From UMGS1532 sp045594795 (GTDB lineage: Bacteria; Bacillota; Clostridia; Oscillospirales; Acutalibacteraceae), in contig JAZNZF010000053.1 in the NCBI GenBank assembly GCA_045594795.1, positions 1 to 38,555 of the forward strand: a DNA stretch of 38,555 nt, given 5' to 3'. Numbering within the stretch: the first letter of the stretch is position 1; the number at the start of each line of letters is the position of its first letter. A model generated the notes under the pieces. That model saw only the letters and a program-made list of their open reading frames with translations. It had not been told where the DNA came from and did no database searches. Position numbers and translations under genes: made by a program. Positions 6,934 to 14,966 of this stretch are shown piece by piece.

Positions 6934-8457
6934 ATGGAAATAAACGTAACCAAGCAACGTGTTGCTCAAAATGAAACTATTTTCGAGCAAAGTGTAGAGC
7001 AGGCGGTTGATACCGACTTTATGCTACCCGATTACTGCGCCGACATTGTTAGGGTATTAAAGTGCAGAATGTGCCCAAGAATACTTTCAAAATCGGTGTC
7101 GGGGGATAGCGTTATTGTTGACGGTATTGCCGCAATAACCCTTATCTATTGCGACGAAAACAAAAAGATTTGCAGCTTTGAACACGAAATGCCATTCCAA
7201 AAAAATATTTCTTTGCGTGGCGACTGTGAGGGTTGCCACGTAACTGTAAAAGCGGCTACTGAGTATCTTAACTGCAGACCCATTACACCGCGCAAGGTGG
7301 ATTTGCACGGGGTGGTTTCGCTGAAGGTTAAGTGTACGGGTTGTCGCAATACCGAGATTATAACCGATATAGATGCAAAGGGTATGCAGCTTAAAAGCGG
7401 CTTTTGTCCCGCAACAAACCCCATTAGCACTACCGAAAAAATTGTGGTTATTGAAGAAGAGTTAGAGCTATCACAGGGCAAGGGCACAATTATGTCGGTT
7501 TTAAGGTGCGATGCTTCAACCGTAATTGACGAGTGCAAGCTTATCGGCTCTAAGGCGGTGGTGGCGGGTGACCTTATTATAAACGCCCTCTACTGCACCG
7601 AAGACGGCAACGCCGAGGTGTTTGAAACCAAGATACCCTTTAATCAGATTATGGATGTTGAAATTGACGGTGAGGACTGTAAGTGTAGCGCTAAAATTGA
7701 TGTAATGTCGCTGTTCTTAAAACCGCGCACAAATCTTTCGGGTGAGACAAAAAGCTTTGCTTTTGAAAGTAAATTGTGCATAAGCGTGGGGGTTAGCTGT
7801 GATAACGACCTACCCGTTATTTACGACGCGTTTAACACAGAAGCGCCTATAAAAACCGAGCTTATACCGGTAGCATTTAAAAAGCTGGAGTCTACATTTA
7901 GCGAAAGGTACTTATGTAAAAAGACCTTAGAGTTTTCAGAAAACAGCTTTGGTAGTGTTATAGATATGTGGTGCGAGGATAAGATTAACGGGGTTAAAAT
8001 AAGTGATGGAAATCTTATATCCTATGGCACAGTGGTTATTTGCCTTTTACTGCGCGACGCCGAGGGGGAGCCTCAGTATTACGAGCGTGCGGTAGATTTC
8101 GAGTATAAGCACGGTATAGAAAAAGATGAGTTAGGTCTTACCGCCGAGGTGATGGCAGAAACCGCCTCAAAAGCCTATACAATACAGGGGGATAACAAGC
8201 TTGAGGTACGTATAGAGCTGCTTGTTTCTGTATTGTTCTTTAAAACCACAAACAAAAACGTTATCACTATGGTAGAAGCCGACGACGAGGGCGAGCTGCC
8301 ACAGAAAAAATCACCATTTGTTGTGTATTTTGCAGACAGCGGCGAGAGTGTTTGGGATATTGCCAAGCGGTATAATTCAAGCTGTGATGATATTATATCT
8401 GCAAACAAATTAGAAGGGGATATTATAAAAAATCCCTGCACGGTTATAATTCCATAG
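6934..8457 (+). CDS. sipL: SipL-like spore coat morphogenesis protein (DUF3794 + LysM)
   Basis: SipL binds SpoIVA and attaches the coat to the forespore in Clostridioides difficile. This 507-aa protein has the same layout: an N-terminal part of repeated DUF3794-type beta-rich modules, opening with QSVEQAVDTDFMLPDYCADI and a related unit near residue 150-300, and a LysM domain in the last ~43 residues (DSGESVWDIAKRYNSSCDDI). In SipL the LysM domain mediates the SpoIVA contact. GGGAG lies 9 bases before the ATG. It is monocistronic with a SigE-like promoter and its own terminator. DUF3794-LysM proteins occur in more than one copy in some Clostridia, so a paralogue is possible. Confidence 0.85.
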   Translation: MEINVTKQRVAQNETIFEQSVEQAVDTDFMLPDYCADIVRVLKCRMCPRILSKSVSGDSVIVDGIAAITLIYCDENKKICSFEHEMPFQKNISLRGDCEGCHVTVKAATEYLNCRPITPRKVDLHGVVSLKVKCTGCRNTEIITDIDAKGMQLKSGFCPATNPISTTEKIVVIEEELELSQGKGTIMSVLRCDASTVIDECKLIGSKAVVAGDLIINALYCTEDGNAEVFETKIPFNQIMDVEIDGEDCKCSAKIDVMSLFLKPRTNLSGETKSFAFESKLCISVGVSCDNDLPVIYDAFNTEAPIKTELIPVAFKKLESTFSERYLCKKTLEFSENSFGSVIDMWCEDKINGVKISDGNLISYGTVVICLLLRDAEGEPQYYERAVDFEYKHGIEKDELGLTAEVMAETASKAYTIQGDNKLEVRIELLVSVLFFKTTNKNVITMVEADDEGELPQKKSPFVVYFADSGESVWDIAKRYNSSCDDIISANKLEGDIIKNPCTVIIP

Positions 8458-8465
8458 ACAAAGCA

Positions 8466-8495
8466 AAAGCACTCCAAAATTTTGGAGTGCTTTTT
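8466..8495. terminator. Bidirectional terminator between sipL and uxuB
   Basis: A near-perfect palindrome with stem AAAGCACTCCAAAA and its complement, flanked by A and T runs on either side, serves both convergent genes. Confidence 0.9.
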
Positions 8496-8514
8496 GATGT
8501 TCAAACTGTAGATT

Positions 8515-9363
8515 TTATACACCTGAGTATGCAGAAAAGCCGCCGTCAACAGGAACAACAATGCCTGTAACAAAGCCCGAAGCCTCTTTGCTTGAAAGCC
8601 ATAAAAGAGTGCCGTATAGGTCCTCTTGCTCGCCAAAGCGTTTCATAGGTGTGTGGGTGATTATCTTGTTGCCACGTGGTTTTAATGTGCCGTCCTCATT
8701 AAAGAGAAGGTCGTAGTTCTGGTTAGAAACAAAGAAACCGGGGGCAATAGCGTTGCAACGCACGCCGCTTGGTGCAAGATATACGCTTAGCCATTGTGTA
8801 AAGTTTGAAACCGCTGCCTTTGCAGATGAGTATGCAGGAATTTTTGTGAGCGGTCTAAAGGCGTTCATAGAGGAAATATTTATAATATTACCGCTTTTTG
8901 CCTTTACCATATCCTTTGCAAAAACCTGTGTGGTGATAACTGCGGCGCGTACGTTTAAATCAAACACTCTGCCAAAGGCGGTAGAATCAAGGTCGAAGAA
9001 TGAAGTTTCACCCTCTGTGTCCAAAAGACCGTCCTCTAAAAATTCGTGGCTTGTGTTAGCGCGTGCATTGTTGCCGCCAGCACCGTTAATAAGTAAAGTG
9101 CAAGCGCCAAGCTCTGCTTTTACTGTTTCGTTAGCTGCCTCAAGGCTGTCGATAGATAAGCAGTCTGCTGCTACAGCAATAGCCTTTCCGCCAGTAGCAT
9201 TAATTTCGTCGGCAACCTTTTTTGCTGCCTCAAGGTTAATATCAAGCACAGCAACCTTAGCGCCACAGGATGCTAACACCTTAGCAAAGCCCGAGCAAAG
9301 CACACCGCCGGCACCCGTAATTACTGCAATTTCGTCTTTAAGATTAAATTTAACGTTATTCAT
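8515..9363 (-). CDS. uxuB: SDR-type D-mannonate oxidoreductase (fructuronate reductase)
   Basis: This is a short-chain dehydrogenase/reductase of 282 aa. The Rossmann glycine motif is ITGAGGVLCSG near residue 15, NGAGG lies near 93, and the catalytic Ser-Tyr-Lys set is in INISSMNAF and AYSSAK. It has the ~40-residue insert after the NAG-type motif typical of the Bacillus YjmF/UxuB group. Its position 15 bases after uxuA indicates conversion of fructuronate to D-mannonate, which UxuA then dehydrates to KDG in hexuronate catabolism. GGAG precedes the ATG by 8. The exact substrate is inferred from the neighbour. Confidence 0.85.
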   Translation of the reverse strand: MNNVKFNLKDEIAVITGAGGVLCSGFAKVLASCGAKVAVLDINLEAAKKVADEINATGGKAIAVAADCLSIDSLEAANETVKAELGACTLLINGAGGNNARANTSHEFLEDGLLDTEGETSFFDLDSTAFGRVFDLNVRAAVITTQVFAKDMVKAKSGNIINISSMNAFRPLTKIPAYSSAKAAVSNFTQWLSVYLAPSGVRCNAIAPGFFVSNQNYDLLFNEDGTLKPRGNKIITHTPMKRFGEQEDLYGTLLWLSSKEASGFVTGIVVPVDGGFSAYSGV

Positions 9364-9378
9364 ATTCTTACTCCGTTA

Positions 9379-10422
9379 TTAATTGTTCTTTTCCAATGCT
9401 TCCCAAATACCGCTAACGTAAGCAGCGCCGAGCGCACGGTCGTATAGGCAGTAACCCGGTCTGCCGTTTTCATCCCAAATATCTCTGCCGTGGTCGGGAC
9501 GAATATATCCGTCAAAACCGTTGTCGTGCAAAGCCTTTAGAATTTCGTACATATCAAGACTACCGCACTCGCTAAGATGTGCAGACTCTTCAAAGCTTCC
9601 GCCCTCGGAAATATGAATGTTTCTTGCGTGAACAAAGGGTATTCTGTTGCGCTTTGCAAACTCTGCGGCAATTTCTACCATATTATTTTTAGGTGAACAA
9701 CCAAGCGAGCCAAAGCAAAGGGTAATGCCGTTGCACTCACTATCATATAGAGAGCAAAGGCGGTCGAGTGCGGCTCTGCTTGTGATAATGCGTGGAAGCC
9801 CAAAGATGCTCCATGGTGGGTCGTCGGGGTGGATGGCCATTTTAACGCCAACCTCCTCGCAAACGGGGATTATCTTGTTAAGGAAATAGCCAAGATTTTC
9901 CCAAAGTTTCTCCTCGTCAACCTCTTTGTATCTGTCGAGTAGTGCTAAAAGCTCGCTTCTGGTGTAGCTTTCATCCCAACCCGGTAGTGAAAGCTCAGTG
10001 GTTGCGGGGTTAAGTGATAAAACCGTTTCGTTATCAAACGAAAGACAGGTAGAACCGTCGGGGAGTTTGTGTGCAAGGTCACTTCTCAGCCAGTCAAAAA
10101 CGGGCATAAAGTTGTAGCAAATGCACTTAATACCTGCCGCACCTAAATTGCGAATAGAGGTACAGTAGTTCTCAATGTACTTGTCGCGCAAAGGTGAGCC
10201 GAGTTTTATCTCCTCGTGAACGGGAACACTTTCGATTACCTCAAAGGTAAGGCCTGCATCAACAATAGGCTTTTTAATATTCTCTATTGCTTCAGGTGTC
10301 CAAGCTTCACCAACGGGGATGTCGTAAACTGCAGTAACAATGCCCTTAACGTAAGGCATCTGCTTGATATGCTCAAGCTTTACCGCGTCGGTACTGTTAT
10401 ACCAACGAAAAGTCATTTGCAT
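9379..10422 (-). CDS. uxuA: Mannonate dehydratase
   Basis: UxuA converts D-mannonate to 2-keto-3-deoxygluconate using Mn2+/Fe2+ in a xylose-isomerase-like TIM barrel. The 347-aa protein opens with the family's MQMTFRWYNSTDAV. It has KMAIHPDDPPW near residue 200, CFGSLGC near 237, FVHARNIH near 265 and a C-terminal PDHGRDIW containing metal ligands. GGAGG lies 9 bases before the ATG. It is first gene of a uxuA-uxuB operon for pectin or glucuronide sugars. No transporter, KDG kinase or aldolase is adjacent, so the rest of the pathway must lie elsewhere. Confidence 0.96.
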   Translation of the reverse strand: MQMTFRWYNSTDAVKLEHIKQMPYVKGIVTAVYDIPVGEAWTPEAIENIKKPIVDAGLTFEVIESVPVHEEIKLGSPLRDKYIENYCTSIRNLGAAGIKCICYNFMPVFDWLRSDLAHKLPDGSTCLSFDNETVLSLNPATTELSLPGWDESYTRSELLALLDRYKEVDEEKLWENLGYFLNKIIPVCEEVGVKMAIHPDDPPWSIFGLPRIITSRAALDRLCSLYDSECNGITLCFGSLGCSPKNNMVEIAAEFAKRNRIPFVHARNIHISEGGSFEESAHLSECGSLDMYEILKALHDNGFDGYIRPDHGRDIWDENGRPGYCLYDRALGAAYVSGIWEALEKNN

Positions 10423-10484
10423 AAAGTTAATCCTCCAAATAATTTAATAAAGCGCTGCGTGGCATAAGCCACTAACTATCTATT

Positions 10485-10513
10485 ATTATAAAGCCTAAAA
10501 GAGATATTGTAAA
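10485..10513 (-). promoter_or_regulatory. SigA promoter of uxuAB with a hairpin in its leader
   Basis: On the minus strand, TTTACA (10513-10508), a 17-bp spacer and TATAAT (10490-10485). Downstream in the leader is GTGGC-TTAT-GCCAC (10459-10472), a small inverted repeat that could be an operator or an RNA hairpin. Confidence 0.65.
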
Positions 10514-10542
10514 TATAAAAATTCAATATTTTGTATTATTTT

Positions 10543-11343
10543 TTATAGGCTTATTAGGCTGCAAAGAATACCACGTTCGCCGCCCGTTGCTCTGTGCGAA
10601 TGTAAATATTTACTGTTACAGCAGGTGCAAATATCACTTTTAAGTATGTTGTCAGGGCTAATGCCTGCACTAATCAAGGTGGCATAGCAGAGTTCTTTTA
10701 GGTCAAGCTGATATTTACCGTCGCCTTTTACTGTAATAACGCTTTCGGTAATAGCTATACCCATTTTGTTGACTTCGGTAATAACCATATCGTCAACCTC
10801 GTAGCAGTCCTTACAAATAGATGGACCTATCACCGCAAGTATATCCTTGGGGTCACAGCCGTAGTCTTTTTGCATACGTTCTACTGTAAGCCGCCCTATA
10901 CCGCCTACAGTACCGCGCCAACCTGAGTGTGACGAGGCTATAACCTGGCGTACAGGGTCGTAAAAAATAAGCGGCACACAGTCGGCATAGCTCGAGCAAA
11001 GCACAGCGCCCTTTACATTGGTAATCATACCGTCGGTGTCGGGTGGAATCTGTTGACCTTTTTCGGTTACATTTACAATATTTGTGGTGTGGGTCTGGCG
11101 CGAGAGTACAAGACCATCTTTTTCTACACCCAAAGCCTTGCAAATTCGAGAAAAATTCTCCTCAACAGCGGCGGTATCGTCACCGTTGTTGTAGCTTAAA
11201 TTCATCGTGCTGTATTTACCCACACTTACGCCGCCAATCCTTGTAGAAAAACCGTGCTTAACACCCGATTTTTCGAGGATAGGAAAGGTAATATACACCA
11301 CGCCGTCTTTTTCGTTTATGTTGCAGTTATTGCTTTTAAGCAT
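10543..11343 (-). CDS. pgeF: Peptidoglycan editing factor / multicopper-oxidase-like YfiH family
   Basis: PgeF-family proteins (YfiH, YlmD, DUF152) remove wrongly inserted L-Ser peptidoglycan precursors; related members act as purine nucleoside phosphorylases. The 266-aa sequence has the zinc/copper-site motifs LSRQTHTTNI near residue 82, ADCVPLIFYDP near 120 and SSHSGWRGTVGG near 137, plus the C-terminal CTCCNSKYLHSHRATGG. AAAGGAG precedes the ATG. The promoter upstream of the neighbouring MBL gene probably serves both. The true substrate in this organism cannot be told from sequence. Confidence 0.9.
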   Translation of the reverse strand: MLKSNNCNINEKDGVVYITFPILEKSGVKHGFSTRIGGVSVGKYSTMNLSYNNGDDTAAVEENFSRICKALGVEKDGLVLSRQTHTTNIVNVTEKGQQIPPDTDGMITNVKGAVLCSSYADCVPLIFYDPVRQVIASSHSGWRGTVGGIGRLTVERMQKDYGCDPKDILAVIGPSICKDCYEVDDMVITEVNKMGIAITESVITVKGDGKYQLDLKELCYATLISAGISPDNILKSDICTCCNSKYLHSHRATGGERGILCSLISL

Positions 11344-11367
11344 ATATTTACTCCTTTGGGTGTATCC

Positions 11368-12270
11368 TTAACTGTAAATAGATTTCTCGTACGTAAACTC
11401 TATGTTCTCGCCGTCACTTATTAAGGTAATCGTACCCGATTTATCGGTTCTGAAAACCTCGCAAAGTTGCTGTAGCTTATTTATAGTAACCGAATGCGGA
11501 TGCCCGTACTTGTTATCCTCACCAACCGATATTATGGCATAGTCGGGATTTACCTCGTTAAGAAAATTAAGCGTAGTTGCAGTGTAGCTACCGTGGTGAC
11601 CCACCTTTAATACATCGGCAGATAGCTTAGCGCCACTGCTTAGTATGTCTTTCTCTGCTTTAGTTTCGGCATCACCTGTAAAAATATATGCAGTGTCTTT
11701 ATATTCTAACCTAACTACAGCAGAGTAGTTATTAAGCCCGTCGTTCTTTTCGTTCACGGGTGAAAGGCAGGTGGCGGTGTAATCATCGCCTTTACAAATT
11801 TCAGCACCTGCCATAGCTCTTTTAAACTCGCAGCCGTTATTCATAACTGCGTCAATTAGCTTTTCGTAAACTACAGTTGTAGGCACATCGTTTTCGGGTA
11901 TAAAGGGCATCATAAAAATGCCAACCTCAAAATTATTAAGCACATTGTCAAGCCCACCAATGTGGTCAGCGTGTGGGTGTGTCGCAAGCATATAGTCAAT
12001 TTTTTCTATACCCTCTGCCTTTAAATGTTCTACTACCTTGTCCTCGGTGCCTACGTCGCCACCGTCTATAAGTAGGGTCTTTTTGTCGGGTAGCATAATT
12101 AGTTCGCAGTCGCCCTGACCAACGTCAATAAATTTAATACAAAGCCCCTCGTAATTGCTATATCCTACCGCCTGAAAATCAGAACCTACGGATAGCTCAC
12201 TTAAAAGCTCGCAACCGCAAAGCAAAAGCATAAAGGATAATACTAATGATAAAAAGCGTATCTTTTTCAT
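11368..12270 (-). CDS. ComEC/Rec2-like MBL-fold hydrolase, predicted lipoprotein
   Basis: A 300-aa exported protein. It has MKK, a hydrophobic stretch and the lipobox LCGC, followed by a metallo-beta-lactamase domain resembling the extracellular domain of ComEC: FIDVGQGDCELI, LIDGGDVG, ATHPHADHIGG (HxHxDH metal motif), FTGDAETKAE and KVGHHGS. Such freestanding ComEC-type domains are probably secreted nucleases or phosphodiesterases, but no role is established here. I use the ATG at 12270 because GGAG sits 6 bases upstream; a TTG 12 bases further up would include that site. It is followed 24 bases later by pgeF. Confidence 0.88.
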   Translation of the reverse strand: MKKIRFLSLVLSFMLLLCGCELLSELSVGSDFQAVGYSNYEGLCIKFIDVGQGDCELIMLPDKKTLLIDGGDVGTEDKVVEHLKAEGIEKIDYMLATHPHADHIGGLDNVLNNFEVGIFMMPFIPENDVPTTVVYEKLIDAVMNNGCEFKRAMAGAEICKGDDYTATCLSPVNEKNDGLNNYSAVVRLEYKDTAYIFTGDAETKAEKDILSSGAKLSADVLKVGHHGSYTATTLNFLNEVNPDYAIISVGEDNKYGHPHSVTINKLQQLCEVFRTDKSGTITLISDGENIEFTYEKSIYS

Positions 12271-12305
12271 AAACAGCTCCAAAACGTTAATATCTTTGTA
12301 TAAAT

Positions 12306-12334
12306 AGTATATTAAATAACGAGGTAAAAATCAA
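12306..12334 (-). promoter_or_regulatory. SigA promoter of the MBL lipoprotein-pgeF pair
   Basis: On the minus strand, TTGATT (12334-12329), a 17-bp spacer and TATACT (12311-12306). Confidence 0.55.
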
Positions 12335-12462
12335 GAAAAATAAAGAAGACCTATCGCAAGTTAATCCAACTGTATGAGTGGTTGGCAACTATTAACGATA
12401 AATCTATAACTAAATTAGTTGGTAATGTCAATGCTGTCAGCAAATGCTACGTTGTTGCATAA
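12328..12462 (+). pseudogene. Possible 3' remnant of a lost gene
   Basis: A 44-codon frame without ATG or GTG ends in TAA at 12460-12462. It encodes a protein-like peptide including LIQLYEWLATINDK and SITKLVGNVNAVS. There is no ribosome binding site, and the only alternative start is a TTG at codon 19. Codon choice looks coding, but an open frame of this length can occur by chance in AT-rich DNA. No family recognised. Confidence 0.2.
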
Positions 12463-12532
12463 TAAAAATCAGAGGTTGACCAATCCGTTCCTCACACCAA
12501 TGGTGCTTCACGAATAAAAGGGTCAACCTCTG
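12463..12532 (-). ncRNA. Small rod-shaped RNA (RNA C)
   Basis: On the minus strand a consensus promoter starts transcription at about 12531-12533. This is the first base of a perfect 12-bp helix (CAGAGGTTGACC at 12532-12521 with its complement at 12481-12470). A T-rich tail (ATTTTTATT) follows, so the outer helix is also the terminator. The ~38-nt interior has a small CACC-ATT-GGTG hairpin (12505-12495) and the purine-rich GTGAGGAACGG. The total is ~70 nt and no start codon leads to a useful frame. Class not recognised. Confidence 0.55.
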
Positions 12533-12566
12533 TTGATAGTATATGCGAAAAATCCTATAATGTCAA
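12533..12566. promoter_or_regulatory. Face-to-face overlapping promoters for RNA C and RNA D
   Basis: Plus strand: TTGATA (12533-12538), 17-bp spacer, TATAAT (12556-12561). Minus strand: TTGACA (12566-12561), 17-bp spacer, TATACT (12543-12538). The two occupy the same 34 bp, so polymerase can bind in only one direction at a time. The ends form a near-palindrome (TTGATAGTATA and TATAATGTCAA). Confidence 0.65.
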
Positions 12567-12658
12567 GGTGTGGCTAATACGCAAACGCGATGAGAAAATT
12601 TAAAATACTACATATAGTTTAAGGCTATACCTCGGATCTACCAACCCTTGCGTTTTTA
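12567..12658 (+). ncRNA. Candidate small RNA (RNA D)
   Basis: A ~90-nt region follows the plus-strand promoter and ends in ACGCAA (12579-12584) pairing with TTGCGT (12648-12653) followed by five T. Nested pairings are GATGAG (12589-12594) with CTC-GG-ATC (12631-12638) and TATAG (12613-12617) with CTATA (12625-12629). The terminator stem is short and closes a long loop, so support is weaker than for the other RNAs. No coding potential was seen. Confidence 0.35.
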
Positions 12659-12703
12659 AATATTACAAAATTAATACAAATTGAGTTTTGGGGTCTTTCA
12701 CGC

Positions 12704-12732
12704 TTGACATAAAGGGGCATTAATTGTATAAT
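12704..12732 (+). promoter_or_regulatory. Consensus SigA promoter of murA
   Basis: TTGACA (12704-12709), 17-bp spacer, TATAAT (12727-12732), a full consensus match. The leader is about 85 nt with no evident regulatory fold. Confidence 0.85.
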
Positions 12733-12824
12733 ATTTTTGGTTATATATACTTAAAAGTATAAGCTTTGTATTTACTTAGTTTATGGCAATACTAATTTTA
12801 TAAAAAAATTAAGAGGTGCCTCAT

Positions 12825-14111
12825 TTGGATAAATTTGTTGTTACCGGTGGCAATAAGCTTAATGGCGAAATAACCATTAGCGGTGCTAAAAATGCCGCCG
12901 TTGCTATTATACCCGCAATCCTTCTTTGTAACGAGGTTTGCAGAATAGAAAACGTGCCCGAAATTTCCGACGTATCTATTATGATACGCATTTTGTACGA
13001 GCTTGGCGCAAGTGTTAAAATGATAAATAGGGACACTATTGAGATTGACCCTTCGGGTGTAAACTCTTATACTGTATCAGCCGATATGAGTAATCGTATG
13101 CGTGCAAGCAGTTATTTTATGGGCGCAATGCTTGGTCGTTTTAATCGCGCAAAGGTAGCGCCTCCCGGTGGTTGCGACTTTGGTGTTCGCCCTATCGACC
13201 AACACATCAAGGGTTTTGAGGCTTTGGGCGCTAAGGTTACTATCGATAACGGTATGGTAGACGCAAAAGCAGATATGCTAATAGGCGGCCCAGTTTATCT
13301 CGATAAGGTTTCGGTTGGCGCAACAATTAACATTATGCTTGCTGCTGTAAAAGCTAAAGGCTTAACAGTAATTGAGAACGCAGCTAAAGAGCCCCACGTA
13401 GTAGACCTTGCAAACTTCTTAAACTCAATGGGCGCAAACATAATGGGCGCAGGTACAAACGTTATAAAAATCCGTGGTGTAGAAGCTCTGCACGGCACTA
13501 CTTATAGTATTATCCCCGACCAAATTGAAGCTGGCACCTATATGGTAGCCACGGCAATAACGGGCGGCAACGTGCTTATTAAAAATATTACACCAAAGCA
13601 TTTAGAGTCTATTATCGCAAAGCTTGTAGAAACAGGCGTAACTATAGAGCAGTACGATGATAGCTTGCGTGTTATCTCAAACGGCAGGCCAAAAAAGTGC
13701 AACGTTATTACACTACCGCACCCTGGCTTCCCAACCGATATGCAACCACAAATGGCGGTATTATTATCGGTAGCCGAGGGTACAAGCATTATAACCGACA
13801 GCGTTTGGGACAACCGCTTTAGGTATGTAGACCAGCTAACAATAATGGGTGCCGAGATTCAAGTAGATGGAAGGGTAGCTGTTATATCGGGTGTAGAAAA
13901 GCTTAAAGGCGCACCTGTTATGGCAACCGACCTTCGCGCCGGCGCCGCTATGATAATTGCAGGCCTTTTTGCCGAGGGCGTTACTGAAATAGAGAATATT
14001 GAGTATATCGATAGGGGATATGCCAATGTGGTTGAAAAGCTTAACGCAGTTGGTGGCGATATTAAAAGGGTTAAAATTTTAAATCCCACAACGGTTAAAG
14101 AGGCGCTTTAA
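12825..14111 (+). CDS. murA: UDP-N-acetylglucosamine 1-carboxyvinyltransferase
   Basis: MurA transfers enolpyruvate from PEP to UDP-GlcNAc, the first committed step of peptidoglycan synthesis and the target of fosfomycin. The substrate residues K22/N23 in ISGAKNAA and the catalytic Cys C117 in PPGGCDFGVRP are at canonical positions, so the enzyme should be fosfomycin-sensitive. I choose the TTG at 12825, giving MDKFVVTGG. AGAGGTG lies 6-7 bases upstream, whereas the GTG at 12816 is part of that site. The length is 428 aa. Clostridia often carry two murA genes; which one this is cannot be decided. It leads a murA-walJ-rlmH unit. Confidence 0.96.
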   Translation: MDKFVVTGGNKLNGEITISGAKNAAVAIIPAILLCNEVCRIENVPEISDVSIMIRILYELGASVKMINRDTIEIDPSGVNSYTVSADMSNRMRASSYFMGAMLGRFNRAKVAPPGGCDFGVRPIDQHIKGFEALGAKVTIDNGMVDAKADMLIGGPVYLDKVSVGATINIMLAAVKAKGLTVIENAAKEPHVVDLANFLNSMGANIMGAGTNVIKIRGVEALHGTTYSIIPDQIEAGTYMVATAITGGNVLIKNITPKHLESIIAKLVETGVTIEQYDDSLRVISNGRPKKCNVITLPHPGFPTDMQPQMAVLLSVAEGTSIITDSVWDNRFRYVDQLTIMGAEIQVDGRVAVISGVEKLKGAPVMATDLRAGAAMIIAGLFAEGVTEIENIEYIDRGYANVVEKLNAVGGDIKRVKILNPTTVKEAL

Positions 14112-14169
14112 AAAGATATAAATGCGGTGTCCTAAATGGGCGCCGCTAATTTTTCGAAAGGGGAAGAAT

Positions 14170-14955
14170 ATGGCAAGGTTTTGTCCGTTATTCAGCAGTA
14201 GCAGTGGTAACTGCATTTACATAGGCTCGGGCGACACGCACATTTTAGTCGATGCAGGTGTCAGTGCCCGCCGTATAACCGAAGCGCTAAAGGGCATTAA
14301 CCTTCTGCCTGAAGCAATATCGGCAGTCTTTGTAACCCATCAGCATAACGACCATATTGCAGGCATACGCAATTTTTGTATAAAGCGCGGCATACCTATA
14401 TATATGTCGAACTCTACTGCCAACGCAATTTCGGAAAGTGATTACGATTTAAGCGGTCTTAATATTAATATAATTGAAGATTTCATAACGGTGGGCAATA
14501 TAACTGTAACAAGGTTCTGCACAAGCCACGATTGCTCGGGCTCAAGCGGTTATCGTATTGATGTAGGCGGTGGCAGATGCTTTGCGGTATGCACCGATAC
14601 GGGAATTGTGACCGACGAAATAAGACGGTCGCTTTTGGGTTGCGAGCTTGTGCTTATTGAATCCAATCACGATGTCAATATGCTTGCAAAAGGACCGTAC
14701 CCCGCACCCTTAAAACGCAGAATATTATCCGATTGCGGACATCTCTCTAACGGAAGCTGTGCCAAAGAACTGCCAAAGCTCGTGCTGGGCGGAACTACGC
14801 GGATTATACTCGGACACTTAAGCGCGCAAAACAACACACCCGAAGCGGCACTTAAGGCCGCCAAAGCAGAACTTTTAGGCGAGGGCTTAACCGAGGGTGA
14901 GGACTATATTATATATGTAGCGCCAAAGGAAAACGGCAGACTGTTTTCTCTGTAA
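14170..14955 (+). CDS. walJ: WalJ/YycJ-family MBL-fold hydrolase
   Basis: WalJ (YycJ) is a cytoplasmic metallo-beta-lactamase-fold protein with reported DNA exonuclease activity, often encoded near walRK. The 261-aa protein has FSSSSGNCIYIG at the N-terminus and VTHQHNDHIAGI (metal HxHxDH). CTDTGIVTDEI, IESNHDVNML and a C-terminal LGHLSAQNNTPE are the other YycJ signatures. The start at 14170 has AAAGGGG just upstream; the frame remains open to 14122 without a site. Here it lies between murA and rlmH, and rlmH is also its frequent partner in Firmicutes. No walRK genes are present. Confidence 0.9.
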   Translation: MARFCPLFSSSSGNCIYIGSGDTHILVDAGVSARRITEALKGINLLPEAISAVFVTHQHNDHIAGIRNFCIKRGIPIYMSNSTANAISESDYDLSGLNINIIEDFITVGNITVTRFCTSHDCSGSSGYRIDVGGGRCFAVCTDTGIVTDEIRRSLLGCELVLIESNHDVNMLAKGPYPAPLKRRILSDCGHLSNGSCAKELPKLVLGGTTRIILGHLSAQNNTPEAALKAAKAELLGEGLTEGEDYIIYVAPKENGRLFSL

Positions 14956-14966
14956 GAGGTGAATAT

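Noticed and set aside
8753..9382. 209-aa frame opposite uxuB, and other long frames opposite metG, ddl, CDF and COG2509 genes
   Set aside because: They are antisense shadows of clear genes, without ribosome binding sites or recognisable motifs.
12567..12658. RNA D as tmRNA, SRP RNA or a preQ1/c-di-GMP riboswitch
   Set aside because: It is too short for tmRNA, lacks the SRP GGAAG loop, and does not match the riboswitch cores.
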